Assembly: GCF_003121895.1 (NCBI RefSeq)
Contig: NZ_QEWW01000002.1
Coordinates: forward strand, 62,001-126,000
DNA: 64,000 bases
Direction: 5' to 3'
Source of the DNA: Ignatzschineria cameli
Lineage (GTDB): Bacteria > Pseudomonadota > Gammaproteobacteria > Cardiobacteriales > Wohlfahrtiimonadaceae
Shown: piece by piece, positions 36,407 through 46,404 of the stretch
Numbering within the stretch: the stretch's first letter is position 1
Layout of the letters: every line of letters begins with the position of its first letter
The notes under the pieces: generated by a model
Database searches by the model: none
What the model was told of the DNA's origin: nothing
The model's input: the letters and a program-made list of their open reading frames with translations, nothing else
Position numbers and translations under genes: made by a program

Positions 36407-39001
36407 ATGATGAAAAACTTAAAATTAGGGAATAAAAATGTTTTCGCTAGTAAAGGTATGGGGAATGATCGCGCGAATTTTTCACTAAATCGTTCTCTCT
36501 TAAGTCTCTCTCTTTTAGTGGCTCTATCAGGTTATAGTAGCCCGATATTAGCGAGCAGTTTGCGTCAGATGGAGGAATTGAGTGACGACTCTTTGTTAGT
36601 AAAGACGAAAGAAACCATCGATCAAGCGTTATATTGTGAAGCGGGAGGTGATAGAGCGCTTACACAACTACCGTATATTGGGGAACCACTTGCTTCATTT
36701 TTAGAGGTTAAAAAGGGGGGTATTTTTTCCTTTTCAACTTCTCGTTCCATTTTGAAGGATAATTTCTCTGATATTGTTATTGATCAGGAAAAGTTATCTA
36801 TTAGTATCGGTAATAACGCTCAGAGTAATCATTTCTATGCGTTGGCTATTGGTGCAAATTCAAGAGCGGATGGTAATGTTTCAATAGCGATCGGTGCTGA
36901 TTCTCAAGCAAAGGGAGGGAGCAGCTTGAGTATCGGATCGCAAAGTGTGGCAGAGATGTATGGTTCAACGGCAATAGGGACAGAAGCAAAGTCAACACAG
37001 ATGTTTGCAACTGCAATCGGATTCCAAGCGAAGGCATTAGGTGGCGCTTCTATGGCTTTAGGCTATGGTGCAAGTGCTAACGGCAATAATAGTATTGCTC
37101 TTGGTAATATGTCGATCGCAGAGAAAGAGGATGAGGTTTCTTTTGGAAATACGCTATTAAAGAGAAAGCTTGTCAATGTGGGGAAAGGGGAGATCTCAGA
37201 ACATTCAACGGATGCTATCAATGGCAGTCAGCTCCATCAAACGAATGAAACGGTTAAAAATATTGATCAGCGCGTGATAAATCATGAAAACAAAATGACC
37301 AATATCGATCAACGCGTGACTGAAAATGGAGATAAGATCATACATCTCGGTGATCGCGTCACAGTGAATGAGGAGGATATTAAGCACATTGGGGATCAGA
37401 TCACAGGGATTATCGAAAGCACCGGCAAGCAGCTCACCGGAATTGAAACAGCTTTTGGTGCCGGGGCAAATTTTGATGCGGGCGGAACGCTTAAGCAGCC
37501 GAATTACTCTGAAGCTTTAGGGCTTGAGGAAGCGGGACGCATTAAAGATGGTGTTGAAGCCGGCTTTCAATATGTCGGGAAGACGCTTGGAGAGCATGAC
37601 CTTCGAATTGAGCAGAACCACACAGATATTGCCAATATTACTCAAGGAACAGCGGGGCTTGTAAAACTCGATCACAATCGGATTGTGATTGATAATCTGT
37701 TAGCAAAGGATGCCATGATTTTTGATTTCTCCAACAGCCATAAAGATCGTACTGTAACGGGCATTGCTGCAGGGTCGATCGCTCAAGATTCAAGCGATGC
37801 TGTTAATGGTGCGCAACTCTTTGAGACTCAACAAAGAATCGAAAATATCTCAACGGTTAATCAGCAAAATCTGGAAGGGATTGCCGATGCTTTTGGTGGG
37901 GGTGCTCATGTTGAAAATGGTGTATTAAAAGGTGTTGATTTTACAGATTCATTAGCAGCAGATCGCCCTATTAAAAGTGTGAATGATGGCTTTAGTTATG
38001 TGACAGAGCGTCTTGACGATCATGAAAATCGTCTCGATCAACACAGCACGAAGCTTGAGAATCATGAAAATCGTCTCGATCAGCACAATACAAAGCTCGA
38101 GAATCATGAAAATAGACTGACAAATATAGAGAGTAATATAAGTAATATTACGGAGGGTAAAGCAGGTTTAATTCAGCTCTCAGAGGATCGAAAAACATTG
38201 GTGATGGATAATCACTTAGGTCAAGATGCCGATACATTTGATATCTCTAATAGCGCAGATGGACGGACCTTAACAGGCGTTAATAGCGGTCAAGTGAAAG
38301 AGAACTCGAAAGATGCCATTAATGGCGGGCAATTATATGCTTCTAATCAATCGATTGCCGAGATCTTTGGTGGTGGGGCTACGATCGATAAAGAAGGATA
38401 TGTCTCAACACCGGAGTATCGCTTTGGTGATGAGGCGATCTTCAATAATGTGGGTGACTCACTGACCTATCTTAATAATAAGATTCAAGAGCATGGAATC
38501 TTTAGTTTAGATCGGGACAAGAATCAGATCATTATTGCGGAGAATCAAGATATTAATCGAGAGACTGTGGTGAATATTGGTGATCGGAAAATTGTTGGTG
38601 TTGCTAATGGCCTCGTTGAAAAGGGATCGCAAGATGCGATTAATGGCAGTCAGCTTTGGAAGACCAATCAACAAGTGGCGGCAAATAGCAATCAAATTAA
38701 GCATATTAATAATACTTTGAATCATTATAATAATCGACTTTCGCACCTTGAACAGAGTGTTCAACAAAATCGTAAAGTTGCAAGTGCCGGGATCTCTAGT
38801 GCAATTGCGATGAGCGCTATCCCTTATAGCTCCTCCGGTAAGCACTCTTTTGGTATGGGGGTCGGTTCTTATGATGGCGAGGCGGCGGTATCGATGGGGG
38901 TTATCTTTAACCTCTCTCACGATGCTCGATTTAAAATTCAAGGCTCTTACGATACGCAAAATAGAGCCGGTGTGGGCGTCGGTTTCGCGATCGATTTCTA
39001 G
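36407..39001 (+). CDS. Trimeric autotransporter adhesin (YadA-like)
   Basis: An 864-residue type Vc secreted adhesin. The signal peptide is long (~1-50; core SLSLLVALSGYSSPILA). A YadA head (~125-245) has 14-residue repeats such as AIGANSRADGNVSIAIGADS, closed by a neck (LVNVGKGEISEHSTDAINGSQL). The stalk alternates coiled coil, FGGG-type motifs (FGAGANF, FGGGAHV, FGGGATI) and two or more further necks (SSDAVNGAQL, SKDAINGGQL, SQDAINGSQL). The C-terminal anchor (~795-864) ends VGVGFAIDF. ATG 36407 has AGGAGG six bases upstream. Host-surface binding is expected; the ligand is unknown. Confidence 0.93.
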   Translation: MMKNLKLGNKNVFASKGMGNDRANFSLNRSLLSLSLLVALSGYSSPILASSLRQMEELSDDSLLVKTKETIDQALYCEAGGDRALTQLPYIGEPLASFLEVKKGGIFSFSTSRSILKDNFSDIVIDQEKLSISIGNNAQSNHFYALAIGANSRADGNVSIAIGADSQAKGGSSLSIGSQSVAEMYGSTAIGTEAKSTQMFATAIGFQAKALGGASMALGYGASANGNNSIALGNMSIAEKEDEVSFGNTLLKRKLVNVGKGEISEHSTDAINGSQLHQTNETVKNIDQRVINHENKMTNIDQRVTENGDKIIHLGDRVTVNEEDIKHIGDQITGIIESTGKQLTGIETAFGAGANFDAGGTLKQPNYSEALGLEEAGRIKDGVEAGFQYVGKTLGEHDLRIEQNHTDIANITQGTAGLVKLDHNRIVIDNLLAKDAMIFDFSNSHKDRTVTGIAAGSIAQDSSDAVNGAQLFETQQRIENISTVNQQNLEGIADAFGGGAHVENGVLKGVDFTDSLAADRPIKSVNDGFSYVTERLDDHENRLDQHSTKLENHENRLDQHNTKLENHENRLTNIESNISNITEGKAGLIQLSEDRKTLVMDNHLGQDADTFDISNSADGRTLTGVNSGQVKENSKDAINGGQLYASNQSIAEIFGGGATIDKEGYVSTPEYRFGDEAIFNNVGDSLTYLNNKIQEHGIFSLDRDKNQIIIAENQDINRETVVNIGDRKIVGVANGLVEKGSQDAINGSQLWKTNQQVAANSNQIKHINNTLNHYNNRLSHLEQSVQQNRKVASAGISSAIAMSAIPYSSSGKHSFGMGVGSYDGEAAVSMGVIFNLSHDARFKIQGSYDTQNRAGVGVGFAIDF
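38021..38118 (+). repeat. 42-bp in-frame tandem repeat in the adhesin stalk
   Basis: Two full 42-bp copies and a partial third encode the 14-residue, two-heptad unit HENRLDQHSTKLEN. In-frame units of two heptads let the coiled coil lengthen without losing register. Confidence 0.9.
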
Positions 39002-39022
39002 ATAACAGACTCGCTTAATAGG

Positions 39023-39068
39023 GCATCGCTGCATAGGTAAGATCTAACCCGTGCAGCGATGCTTTTTT
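39023..39068 (+). terminator. Intrinsic terminator after the adhesin
   Basis: GCATCGCTGCA pairs perfectly with TGCAGCGATGC around an 18-base loop, followed by six T. Confidence 0.92.
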
Positions 39069-39152
39069 ATTGAGGTAAAAAACGGCATAATTACTCCGTC
39101 TTACCCCATCTTTATTGATGGATCACAGAAAAATAGAACAAGAGAGTTAGCG

Positions 39153-40040
39153 ATGCGTTGGGAAAATGAACGAAGAAGTCAAAATATTGAAGATCGTCGT
39201 GGAGAGAAGCGCGGACGATCAGTGGCAAGAGGGGGAATGGGATTGCCCCTTAAAGGAAAGTCAGGTTTAGCGGTTTTGGCAGTGGTAATTGCCGCAGGCT
39301 ACTTTGGCTTTGATTTAACGCCACTATTACAGGGAGAGATGCCGGGAATAGAGCAGAGTCATTCAAATTCTTCAACAGAGAGAGTCCCTCAGGCATCGCC
39401 CGCTGAACAACGGATGGCTGATTTTACCGCTGTTGCTTTAGCAAAGACAGAGGATCTCTGGAAGGCTCGCTTTAAAGAGCAAGGGATGCGCTATCGAGAG
39501 CCCACTTTAGTCATCTATAGCGGAAGTACCCGTACAGCATGTGGTTATGGGCAAGCGGCAATGGGGCCTTTTTACTGCCCTGCCGATGAAAAGGTCTATC
39601 TTGATCTAAGCTTCTATAATGATATGCAGAGAAGTTTAGGGGGCGGCGGTGATTTTGCTCAAGGTTATGTAGTGGCTCATGAGGTTGGGCACCATGTTCA
39701 AAATCTGCTAGGAATTTCAACCGCTGTTCGTCAGGAGCAAGCACGCGTCAGTAAAGTTGAGGCTAATCGCTTATCGGTCAAGATGGAGCTACAGGCAGAT
39801 TGTTTTGCTGGTATTTGGGGACGATCGGTACAGGATCAAAATCTTTTAGAGGTTGGCGATGTAGAAAAAGCGATGCGAACGGCAGCTGCGATCGGTGATG
39901 ATCGCTTACAGAAGCAAGCGAATGGCGTTGTTGTTCCCGACAGCTTTACTCATGGCACCTCTAAAGAGCGTCAAGCCTGGTTTATGCGGGGCTTTAATAG
40001 TGGTGATATCAATGCCTGTAATACTTTTTCTGGAAGTTAA
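39153..40040 (+). CDS. ypfJ: Neutral zinc metallopeptidase (YpfJ family)
   Basis: A 295-residue membrane-anchored metalloprotease. A short cytosolic Arg-rich N-terminus (MRWENERRSQNIEDRRGEKR) precedes one membrane segment (~36-56, LAVLAVVIAAGYFGFDL) and a periplasmic catalytic domain with VAHEVGHHVQNLLG (HExxH) and the downstream Glu in LQADCFAGIWG. Close to E. coli YpfJ, whose substrate is unknown. ATG 39153 gives the family N-terminus; the frame upstream is open but runs back into the adhesin terminator. Confidence 0.94.
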   Translation: MRWENERRSQNIEDRRGEKRGRSVARGGMGLPLKGKSGLAVLAVVIAAGYFGFDLTPLLQGEMPGIEQSHSNSSTERVPQASPAEQRMADFTAVALAKTEDLWKARFKEQGMRYREPTLVIYSGSTRTACGYGQAAMGPFYCPADEKVYLDLSFYNDMQRSLGGGGDFAQGYVVAHEVGHHVQNLLGISTAVRQEQARVSKVEANRLSVKMELQADCFAGIWGRSVQDQNLLEVGDVEKAMRTAAAIGDDRLQKQANGVVVPDSFTHGTSKERQAWFMRGFNSGDINACNTFSGS

Positions 40041-40181
40041 ATAGAATCTATTATTACTGGTTTATTAATAGTTTATTAATAAGCTACTAATGAACTGCTA
40101 GTAAATTGCTAGTAGATTACTAGTAGATTGTAATAATTGTTTCAAAGAGGTATCGGTACTGTCATCAATATTGAAAATAGA

Positions 40182-40214
40182 AAATGGCGAGCCTTAATGA
40201 CTCGCCATTTTTTA
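40182..40214. terminator. Terminator between ypfJ and gabD
   Basis: AAATGGCGAG pairs with CTCGCCATTT around a 9-base loop, followed by a T run on the plus strand. The A-rich flank gives T-rich sequence on the minus strand, so it may also serve gabD. Confidence 0.88.
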
Positions 40215-40253
40215 TGGTGATAGGTAGAGAGACTCTAGTTTTATCTCTTTTAT

Positions 40254-41645
40254 TTAGAGCCCGGCAATTGATAAAAATTTCGTCTCGAGATAAGGTTCGA
40301 TTCCTTCAGTTCCCCCTTCGCTCCCAATTCCGCTCTCTTTCATGCCTCCAAAGGGGGCTTGAGCTGTGCTTGGTAGACCATCATTCCACCCTAAAATACC
40401 AAAGTCGAGGTGCTCTTGGAAGTAGATTCCTCGTTTATAGTTATTGGTGAAGAAGTAAGCTGCAAGGCCAAATGGAGTGCTATTGGCAATCTCAACAGCT
40501 TCGGCATCACTCTTAAAAGGCGTAATAGGGGCAACAGGACCAAAGGTCTCCTCCTGCATAATATTCATCTCTAGAGTGACATTGCTTAAAACCGTTGGAT
40601 GAACAAAGTAGAAGCCCTTCTCATCATCAAAGAAGGTTGTCCCGCCGGCAAGTATTTTGGCGCCTTTTGCTGTTGCATCTTCAATTTGTGCTGTGATCTT
40701 ATCAAAGCCTTTTTTATTGATGACAGGTCCCACATCAACCCCTTCTTCTAAGCCATTTCCTACTTTGAGCGCTTTTGCAGCTTGTGCAAATTTTTCACTA
40801 AATTCGTCAATCACCGATTCATGGACGAGAAAGCGGTTAGCACAAACACAGGTTTGTCCCGCATTACGGAATTTTGAAGCAATCGCTTGTGTTACCGCAT
40901 AATCAATATCCGCATCTTCACAGACGATAAAGGGGGCATGTCCACCTAATTCCATAGAGACATGTTTAACTGTATCAGCACTCTCTTTGATGAGCTGTTT
41001 TCCAACTGGCGTTGATCCGGTGAAAGTGATCTTTCTAACATAAGGGCTATTGGTAAAGAGTGGACCTACATCAGCTCCTCGACCGTTAACGATCTGAATC
41101 ACATCCTTAGGAATGCCAGCTTCATGCGCTAGTTCCAATAGACGAATCATTGTTAAGGGCGTATCTTCTGCCGGCTTGACAATAAAGGTACAACCCGCAG
41201 CAAGTGCCGGACCTGCTTTCCGTGTCATCATCGCTGCCGGAAAGTTCCAAGGGGTAATCGCCGCCACTAAGCCAACGCCCTGACGTGTGACTAAAAGCCG
41301 TTTATTAGTGCTATTTGCGGGAATAGTGCGCCCATAGAGCCGTTTTGCCTCTTCAGCAAACCAGGTGAGATAGCTTGCGGTATAGGCAGCTTCTCCTCGA
41401 GACTCTTTAAGCGGCTTACCATTTTCTTTAGTCATGATCTCGGCAAGTTCTTCTTGATGTTCAAGAATCAGTTCCGCCCAGCGATTTAAGAGTGTCGCTC
41501 GCTCATATGCGGTTGTCTTTGAGAAAGTTTTAAAGGCTTCATATCCTGCTTTGAGTTTAGCATTAATGCTCTCTTGACTATCTGCAGGGATGGTGGCAAT
41601 CAGCTCCCCTGTCGCTGGATTTCTAACATCAATTGTATTGCTCAT
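40254..41645 (-). CDS. gabD: Succinate-semialdehyde dehydrogenase
   Basis: A 463-residue ALDH-fold dehydrogenase oxidising succinate semialdehyde to succinate, the last step of GABA use. Motifs: [31 protein letters not shown] (NAD), [11 protein letters not shown] with the general-base Glu, and GQTCVCANR with the catalytic Cys followed two residues later by a second Cys, as in GabD. AGGAG precedes the ATG. Two genes to the right, in the same orientation, lie gabT and a permease, which fixes the assignment. A 310-base gap suggests its own promoter. Confidence 0.93.
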   Translation of the reverse strand: MSNTIDVRNPATGELIATIPADSQESINAKLKAGYEAFKTFSKTTAYERATLLNRWAELILEHQEELAEIMTKENGKPLKESRGEAAYTASYLTWFAEEAKRLYGRTIPANSTNKRLLVTRQGVGLVAAITPWNFPAAMMTRKAGPALAAGCTFIVKPAEDTPLTMIRLLELAHEAGIPKDVIQIVNGRGADVGPLFTNSPYVRKITFTGSTPVGKQLIKESADTVKHVSMELGGHAPFIVCEDADIDYAVTQAIASKFRNAGQTCVCANRFLVHESVIDEFSEKFAQAAKALKVGNGLEEGVDVGPVINKKGFDKITAQIEDATAKGAKILAGGTTFFDDEKGFYFVHPTVLSNVTLEMNIMQEETFGPVAPITPFKSDAEAVEIANSTPFGLAAYFFTNNYKRGIYFQEHLDFGILGWNDGLPSTAQAPFGGMKESGIGSEGGTEGIEPYLETKFLSIAGL

Positions 41646-41955
41646 AACTGCTCCTGTTTTGATAATAGACCCCTGGGTCTATGGCATCGTACTGATAATG
41701 ATTCTATTGAGAAAACAATGTATCACGAGTATTCAGAGTCACTGATGCTACTTTATACTTGTGTTACTTTAAATTTAAATTATATGAAGGATAGATTTAG
41801 AGAAATGATTCAGTAGCCTGGCTCAGTAACCTGGTTTAGTAATATTCTTTCATCAAGATGATAGTGAGATTGAGATTAATCTTTTCAAGCTTTAAAAATA
41901 GCTTCAATATTCTCACTATCCTCACTATCACCTTATCACTCATTATGCGTTTTAA
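41646..41955. other. Spacer between gabT and gabD
   Basis: 310 bases. After gabT an inverted arrangement of GATAGTGAG (41860-41868) and two tandem CTCACTATC units (41912-41929) could fold into a long-loop hairpin without a T tail. A loose TAGCCTGG/TAACCTGG repeat is nearby. No gene is seen. Confidence 0.45.
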
Positions 41956-43251
41956 CTATTGATTGAACGCTTCTGTCAAAATGGTTAATCCTCTCTCAAG
42001 CTCAGAATCTGTAATCGTTAAGGGTGCTAAGAAACGGATCACATTACTATTGATGCCAGCTGAAAGAAGGAGCAATCCATGATCATTGGCATATTTTGTA
42101 ATAGCGTTTGTTTTTTCTGCATCTGGAACTCTGCTCTCAGGGGATTGGACAATTTCTGCCGCGACCATTGCCCCTAAGCGACGAATATCACCAATGTAAG
42201 GGTGTTTACTCTGTTGTTCAGTGAGATACTCCTCTAGTTTTTGACCTAAAGCTTCTGCTTTTTCGTTAAGATTCTCTTCTTCAACAATCTCCATTACCGC
42301 AAGTGCAGCGGCACATGCGAGTGGGCTTCCTGAAAATGTTCCGCCCAATTCACCAGGATTAGGGGCATTGACAATCTCTGCTCGTCCAACAACAGCACTT
42401 AACGGAACTCCCGCCGCTAAGGATTTTGAAGTGGTCATAAGATCAGGAACAATGTCAAAGTTCTCCATAGCAAAGAGTTTCCCGGTTCTAGAAAAGCCGG
42501 TCTGAATCTCATCTGCAACGAAAATGATGCCATTTTTCTGACAGAAATGGTACACATGTTCAACAAAGCGTTTAGGGGGAATGATAAAACCGCCCTCTCC
42601 TTGAACAGGCTCCATTACGAGACAAGCAATCGTTTCAGGTGATGCAGTGGCCTTAAAAAACTGATCGAAGCGATGAATGGTATAGTCGATATACTCCTCT
42701 TCATTCATGTGTGCTGGGCGCTGATAAAGGTAAGGAAAAGGCGCTTGATAGATTTCAGAAGCAAAAGGCCCAAAACCAACTTTGTAAGGTTTCACTTTAC
42801 TTGTCATTCCCATGGTGAGATTTGTTCGGCCATGGAAGGCTCTATTAAAAGCGACAACGCCTGTTCTACCGGTAAATTTTCTAGCAATTTTTACAGCATT
42901 TTCGACAGCTTCAGCACCGGTATTAAAGAGAATCGCTTTCTTATCATGATCTCCTGCGGTTATTTCACAAAGGCGCTTACAAACCTCTAAGTAACTTTGA
43001 TACATCATGACGTTAAAGCCCGGGTGGGTAAAATGATCGAGTTGCGCTTTAATTGCAGCAATAACTTTAGGATGGCTATGGCCAACATTCATCACACCAA
43101 TTGCTCCGGCAAAATCGATAAATTCTTCTCCCTTTTCTGTGATGATCGTTGCATTTTTTGCGCTTTTAGCGATATTGAGATTACCATTGCTGACGCCTCT
43201 TGCAACATATTGCTGACGCATTTTTTGTAGTTGTTCGGTGTTATAAGACAT
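41956..43251 (-). CDS. gabT: 4-aminobutyrate aminotransferase
   Basis: A 431-residue class III PLP aminotransferase moving the amino group of GABA to 2-oxoglutarate. Visible are FIDFAGAIGVMNVGHSHP, FNTGAEAVENAVKIAR (phosphate binding), AFNRAFHGRTNLTMGMT, VADEIQTGFSRTGKLFA and the PLP Lys in TTSKSLAAGVPLSAVVG. ATG 43251 has AAGGAG; an in-frame upstream start at 43284 is less likely. It follows the permease by 70 bases and precedes gabD. Confidence 0.95.
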   Translation of the reverse strand: MSYNTEQLQKMRQQYVARGVSNGNLNIAKSAKNATIITEKGEEFIDFAGAIGVMNVGHSHPKVIAAIKAQLDHFTHPGFNVMMYQSYLEVCKRLCEITAGDHDKKAILFNTGAEAVENAVKIARKFTGRTGVVAFNRAFHGRTNLTMGMTSKVKPYKVGFGPFASEIYQAPFPYLYQRPAHMNEEEYIDYTIHRFDQFFKATASPETIACLVMEPVQGEGGFIIPPKRFVEHVYHFCQKNGIIFVADEIQTGFSRTGKLFAMENFDIVPDLMTTSKSLAAGVPLSAVVGRAEIVNAPNPGELGGTFSGSPLACAAALAVMEIVEEENLNEKAEALGQKLEEYLTEQQSKHPYIGDIRRLGAMVAAEIVQSPESRVPDAEKTNAITKYANDHGLLLLSAGINSNVIRFLAPLTITDSELERGLTILTEAFNQ

Positions 43252-43320
43252 TTCTATCTCCTTTTGACTGTTTTTAAAAACCAATTTTTATTAATGAGTT
43301 TGAGGATTCATTTTTAAGCG

Positions 43321-44694
43321 TTATCTTGATTTTACTTCGCTTAAAAAACTTTTTTGATGGTATTTACCTTTTGAGTGACCTAGAAGGAAGTATGCACCAA
43401 TGAGATACCAACCTAAAACAAGGCTCCACTCAATGGGGAAATTTAATTCTGCCGGCATTCCTGGAAGGTAGAGGGAAAGAAAGCCAATACTGAGTAAAAC
43501 TGCAATCCAACCAATTGTTTTGGGGTATTTGACCGCATAAGGCCTCTCAAGATTAGGCTCCAATTTTCGTAGCTGCAAGAAAGCAAGTGTGACAATAAGG
43601 TAGCCCAAAACAATGCCGATACTACCTGCATTAACAAGCCAGTTTAATGCCTGTCGGCCAAGAAGAGGTGCGAGGAACGCAAGTGCCGTTAAAAAGATAA
43701 TGGCATTAGATGGTGTATGAAATTTGGGATGCATCTTAGCAAACCATTGGGGTAGCATTCCTCGAATGGCCATTGCATACATAATACGACTACCTCCGAT
43801 CACGAAAGCATTCCAGCTAGTAATAATTCCCGCAATTCCTCCAACAACAAGCACTTTTCCTAATAGCGGGCTATCAAATAGATTACTCATCGCATCGGCT
43901 GTTGCTAATTTGGAAGTTAAAAGCTCGCTATGAGGAAGACCAATAGAGACACCATAAATAATTAGAACGTAAAAGACTAAGGCGGAGAGAATGGAGATAA
44001 TTAAAATTTTCCCAATCGACTTAGTTGCTTTTACTTCTGACGCAATCTGTGGAATGACGTCAAATCCGACAAACATAAAGGGAACCATAATAAGAACTTG
44101 CATAAGACCATCAAACCCACCACTAAAATAGGGTTTAAGGTTTTCAGAGTCTCCATTGTAGCCTGCGCCAATAATTAAGAGGAAACCCACGCCGACAATG
44201 GCGATTGTAAAGACGGTTTGTAAAATCGTTGCAGATTTTATCCCCCGATAGTTTAGCGCGCCAAGTAAGAGCGCACCAAATGATCCTATCAAGGCCCAGG
44301 TAAGGTAGACATCTGAGCCGGCAATATTCCAGAGGTGAATGTGGTGGTTTAGTGGTGATATATAGTCAATAACAGTGGGGAGTGCAACGGCCTCAAAGGC
44401 AATTACAGACATATAGCCAAATAGAACCGACCAGCCAGCGAGAAAGGCTAAAGGCATATTAAACGCACGTTGAACAAAGGCAATGCCTCCTCCGGTTTCA
44501 GGAATTGCGGTTGCTAGTTCGGCATAAGTTAAACCGATTAAAATAATTAACAATCCACCAGCCGAGAAAGCGATAGAGGCGCCAAGAAACCCTGCAGTTG
44601 CCACCCATTCTCCTGATAAAATGACCCAACCCCAGCCTAGCATTGCGCCCATGGCTAAAAATAAGACATCGATAGATGATATCTTTTTACTCAT
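43321..44694 (-). CDS. APC-family amino-acid permease, probably for GABA
   Basis: A 457-residue inner-membrane permease with about 12 membrane segments. It starts SSIDVLFLAMGAMLGWGWVI, the helix-1 glycine motif of APC transporters, and continues with TYAELATAIPETGGG, a consensus of helix 2-3. AAGGAG precedes the ATG. It is the first gene of the leftward permease-gabT(-gabD) set, so GABA or a related amino acid is the likely substrate; this is inference from neighbours, and it is not clearly the E. coli GabP subtype. Confidence 0.85.
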   Translation of the reverse strand: MSKKISSIDVLFLAMGAMLGWGWVILSGEWVATAGFLGASIAFSAGGLLIILIGLTYAELATAIPETGGGIAFVQRAFNMPLAFLAGWSVLFGYMSVIAFEAVALPTVIDYISPLNHHIHLWNIAGSDVYLTWALIGSFGALLLGALNYRGIKSATILQTVFTIAIVGVGFLLIIGAGYNGDSENLKPYFSGGFDGLMQVLIMVPFMFVGFDVIPQIASEVKATKSIGKILIISILSALVFYVLIIYGVSIGLPHSELLTSKLATADAMSNLFDSPLLGKVLVVGGIAGIITSWNAFVIGGSRIMYAMAIRGMLPQWFAKMHPKFHTPSNAIIFLTALAFLAPLLGRQALNWLVNAGSIGIVLGYLIVTLAFLQLRKLEPNLERPYAVKYPKTIGWIAVLLSIGFLSLYLPGMPAELNFPIEWSLVLGWYLIGAYFLLGHSKGKYHQKSFLSEVKSR

Positions 44695-45444
44695 AAACTT
44701 CTCCTTTGAGCTTTGTTCCTGCGCGTTTCAATAATCCACCTTTTATTAGTTGTTGGGAGACGTGGTGGATTTATTGAGCAACAGGTCTATTTTTATATTT
44801 TCATTTTCAATCTTGATAAACTGATTACTTAAATTTTTTATATTTTATTTATGTTCTATTCAATGTTCTATTCAGATTTTGTTTATATGAATTTTGATAA
44901 TTCTATTTTTTACGACTTTTTAGACAGCACTACTCTCCCTCTACAATGTTGATTGAATGATCGATAATAGATTGATTAGCATGCTTTTGATTTGGTTCAA
45001 TCTTCTTTTTAATCTTCTTTTATGATTTTATATATTATCTCGTGATTAATATTTCCTTATAGCGTGTTACATGCAACCTTATTTATACATACCTTTATAT
45101 TGATTTCAATCAATAATTACAGATATTGATATTTAATTTTTGTTAAAAAATTTTATTAAATATTAACTTATAGCAATTATGATCGTTATCGCAAAGTTAT
45201 CTTTTATAGGGACCGTGGGTTTATGGGAAACTTATCTTGTTACAATAATGCACAAATTTTGATTATTTAATGTGCATTTCTTTAAGAGTTTTCTTCTTTT
45301 TTCTCTTTTGATGGACGACTTATTGGGATCTAAAGTCATTTTTTTCGAGAAAGATCTAGAGAAAGAAGTGATTCTTAAAAGCGTTTTACGTTAATATGAT
45401 TCACTCATAATCGATAATTTTAAGCGAAAGAGGAGTCATATGAG
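44695..45444. other. 750-base AT-rich divergent region, no gene seen
   Basis: The longest unexplained AT-rich spacer besides the repeat array. All frames are broken by stops. It contains an FNR-like palindrome (45100-45113) and runs of TATTCAATGTTCTATTCA-like and CTTCTTTTTAATCTTCTTTTA repeats. It must hold the promoters of the GABA permease and the lipoprotein. Confidence 0.5.
45100..45113. promoter_or_regulatory. FNR/ANR-like palindrome
   Basis: TTGATTTCAATCAA equals the FNR consensus TTGAT-N4-ATCAA exactly. It lies about 330 bases from the lipoprotein start and 400 from the permease start, so its target is uncertain; it may be a chance match in AT-rich DNA. Confidence 0.35.
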
Positions 45445-46365
45445 ATGAATCGACACTGGAATAAGATTGCTTTACTGTTAGGAAGTACATTTTTACTAGC
45501 AGCTTGTCAGCCAGCGGGGCCTGATTTAGCTGATCTTCAGACTTTACGTGATCCCTCTTCGGGGATTGAGATTATCAGTAGCCATATTAAGACGGTCTCC
45601 CCGATTGATGAGCAGCGTTCACTCTACGATATCAATGGAACATTTAAGTATCGAGATGGTCGTTATCAGTTTTTGACAACGTTTGGCAATATTAAGATCT
45701 ATACGCCCTTAAATGGGGATGAGAAGAATAGTTTTGATGCGATTGTTGTCGCGCAAGAAGGTGATGATCAAAACTGGTTAATAGAGATGGAGACGCTCCC
45801 CCGTTTTGCAGGTGACAAAAAGGATCAATATCTCTCTCACCAAGCACTTTTTGCTAATAGTGTTGAGCATCTTCCCGGAATCTATACACATCAAGATGGC
45901 TCGCGCTTTGCACTCAATGATAAGACGCTCGACAAACGGATTAAAAATCTAATCAGTGAATATGAGACCCAATTGCAGAAGAATTTAGCGCTTGATAAGG
46001 ATCTTAAAACAATCGATGAAGCTCTTGCTCTCCATTATAAAAAGCAGGAAGAGGAGAGTCGAAAGCGCTTAAAGGAGATGCCTGAGATAGGTGATGAGGT
46101 CGAGAACTTAAAATCTTATGTGGAGAAGCAGTTAGCGGCCGATGAGAAATATCAGCATCTTCTACAAGAGCGAGAAGGTTATCTTTTAGAGCTTCAATCA
46201 CTGCAGCAATCGATGCCAGCACTCTGGCGCGTTGATCAATGTTATGAGAGTGACTACCGCTTTCATGGACGTATCTGTCATCAGGTGATGAGTATTAATC
46301 GGGATTATCTTCCTAAAATTCGTTTTCAATATCGCCCGGATGCCGCACTTTATCAGGTCAATTGA
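45445..46365 (+). CDS. Lipoprotein of unknown function
   Basis: A 306-residue predicted lipoprotein: a positively charged start and hydrophobic core end in the lipobox LLAAC (Cys ~20), then QPAGPD, with no +2 Asp, so outer-membrane sorting is plausible. Residues ~40-140 look like a beta-rich domain (GTFKYRDGRYQFLTTFGNI). Residues ~160-245 are highly charged helix/coiled coil (Lys/Glu-rich, LHYKKQEEESRKRLKEM). A short C-terminal part has two Cys (DQCYES, RICHQV) that may form a disulfide. AGGAG lies ten bases before the ATG. I do not recognise the family. Confidence 0.8.
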   Translation: MNRHWNKIALLLGSTFLLAACQPAGPDLADLQTLRDPSSGIEIISSHIKTVSPIDEQRSLYDINGTFKYRDGRYQFLTTFGNIKIYTPLNGDEKNSFDAIVVAQEGDDQNWLIEMETLPRFAGDKKDQYLSHQALFANSVEHLPGIYTHQDGSRFALNDKTLDKRIKNLISEYETQLQKNLALDKDLKTIDEALALHYKKQEEESRKRLKEMPEIGDEVENLKSYVEKQLAADEKYQHLLQEREGYLLELQSLQQSMPALWRVDQCYESDYRFHGRICHQVMSINRDYLPKIRFQYRPDAALYQVN

Positions 46366-46404
46366 GCCCTAAAACGATAAGGGCCCTCTTTTAGGAGAGA
46401 GCCC

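Noticed and set aside
41574-41816. 80-codon plus-strand frame over the start of gabD
   Set aside because: Its first part is antisense to gabD and the rest is low-complexity spacer.
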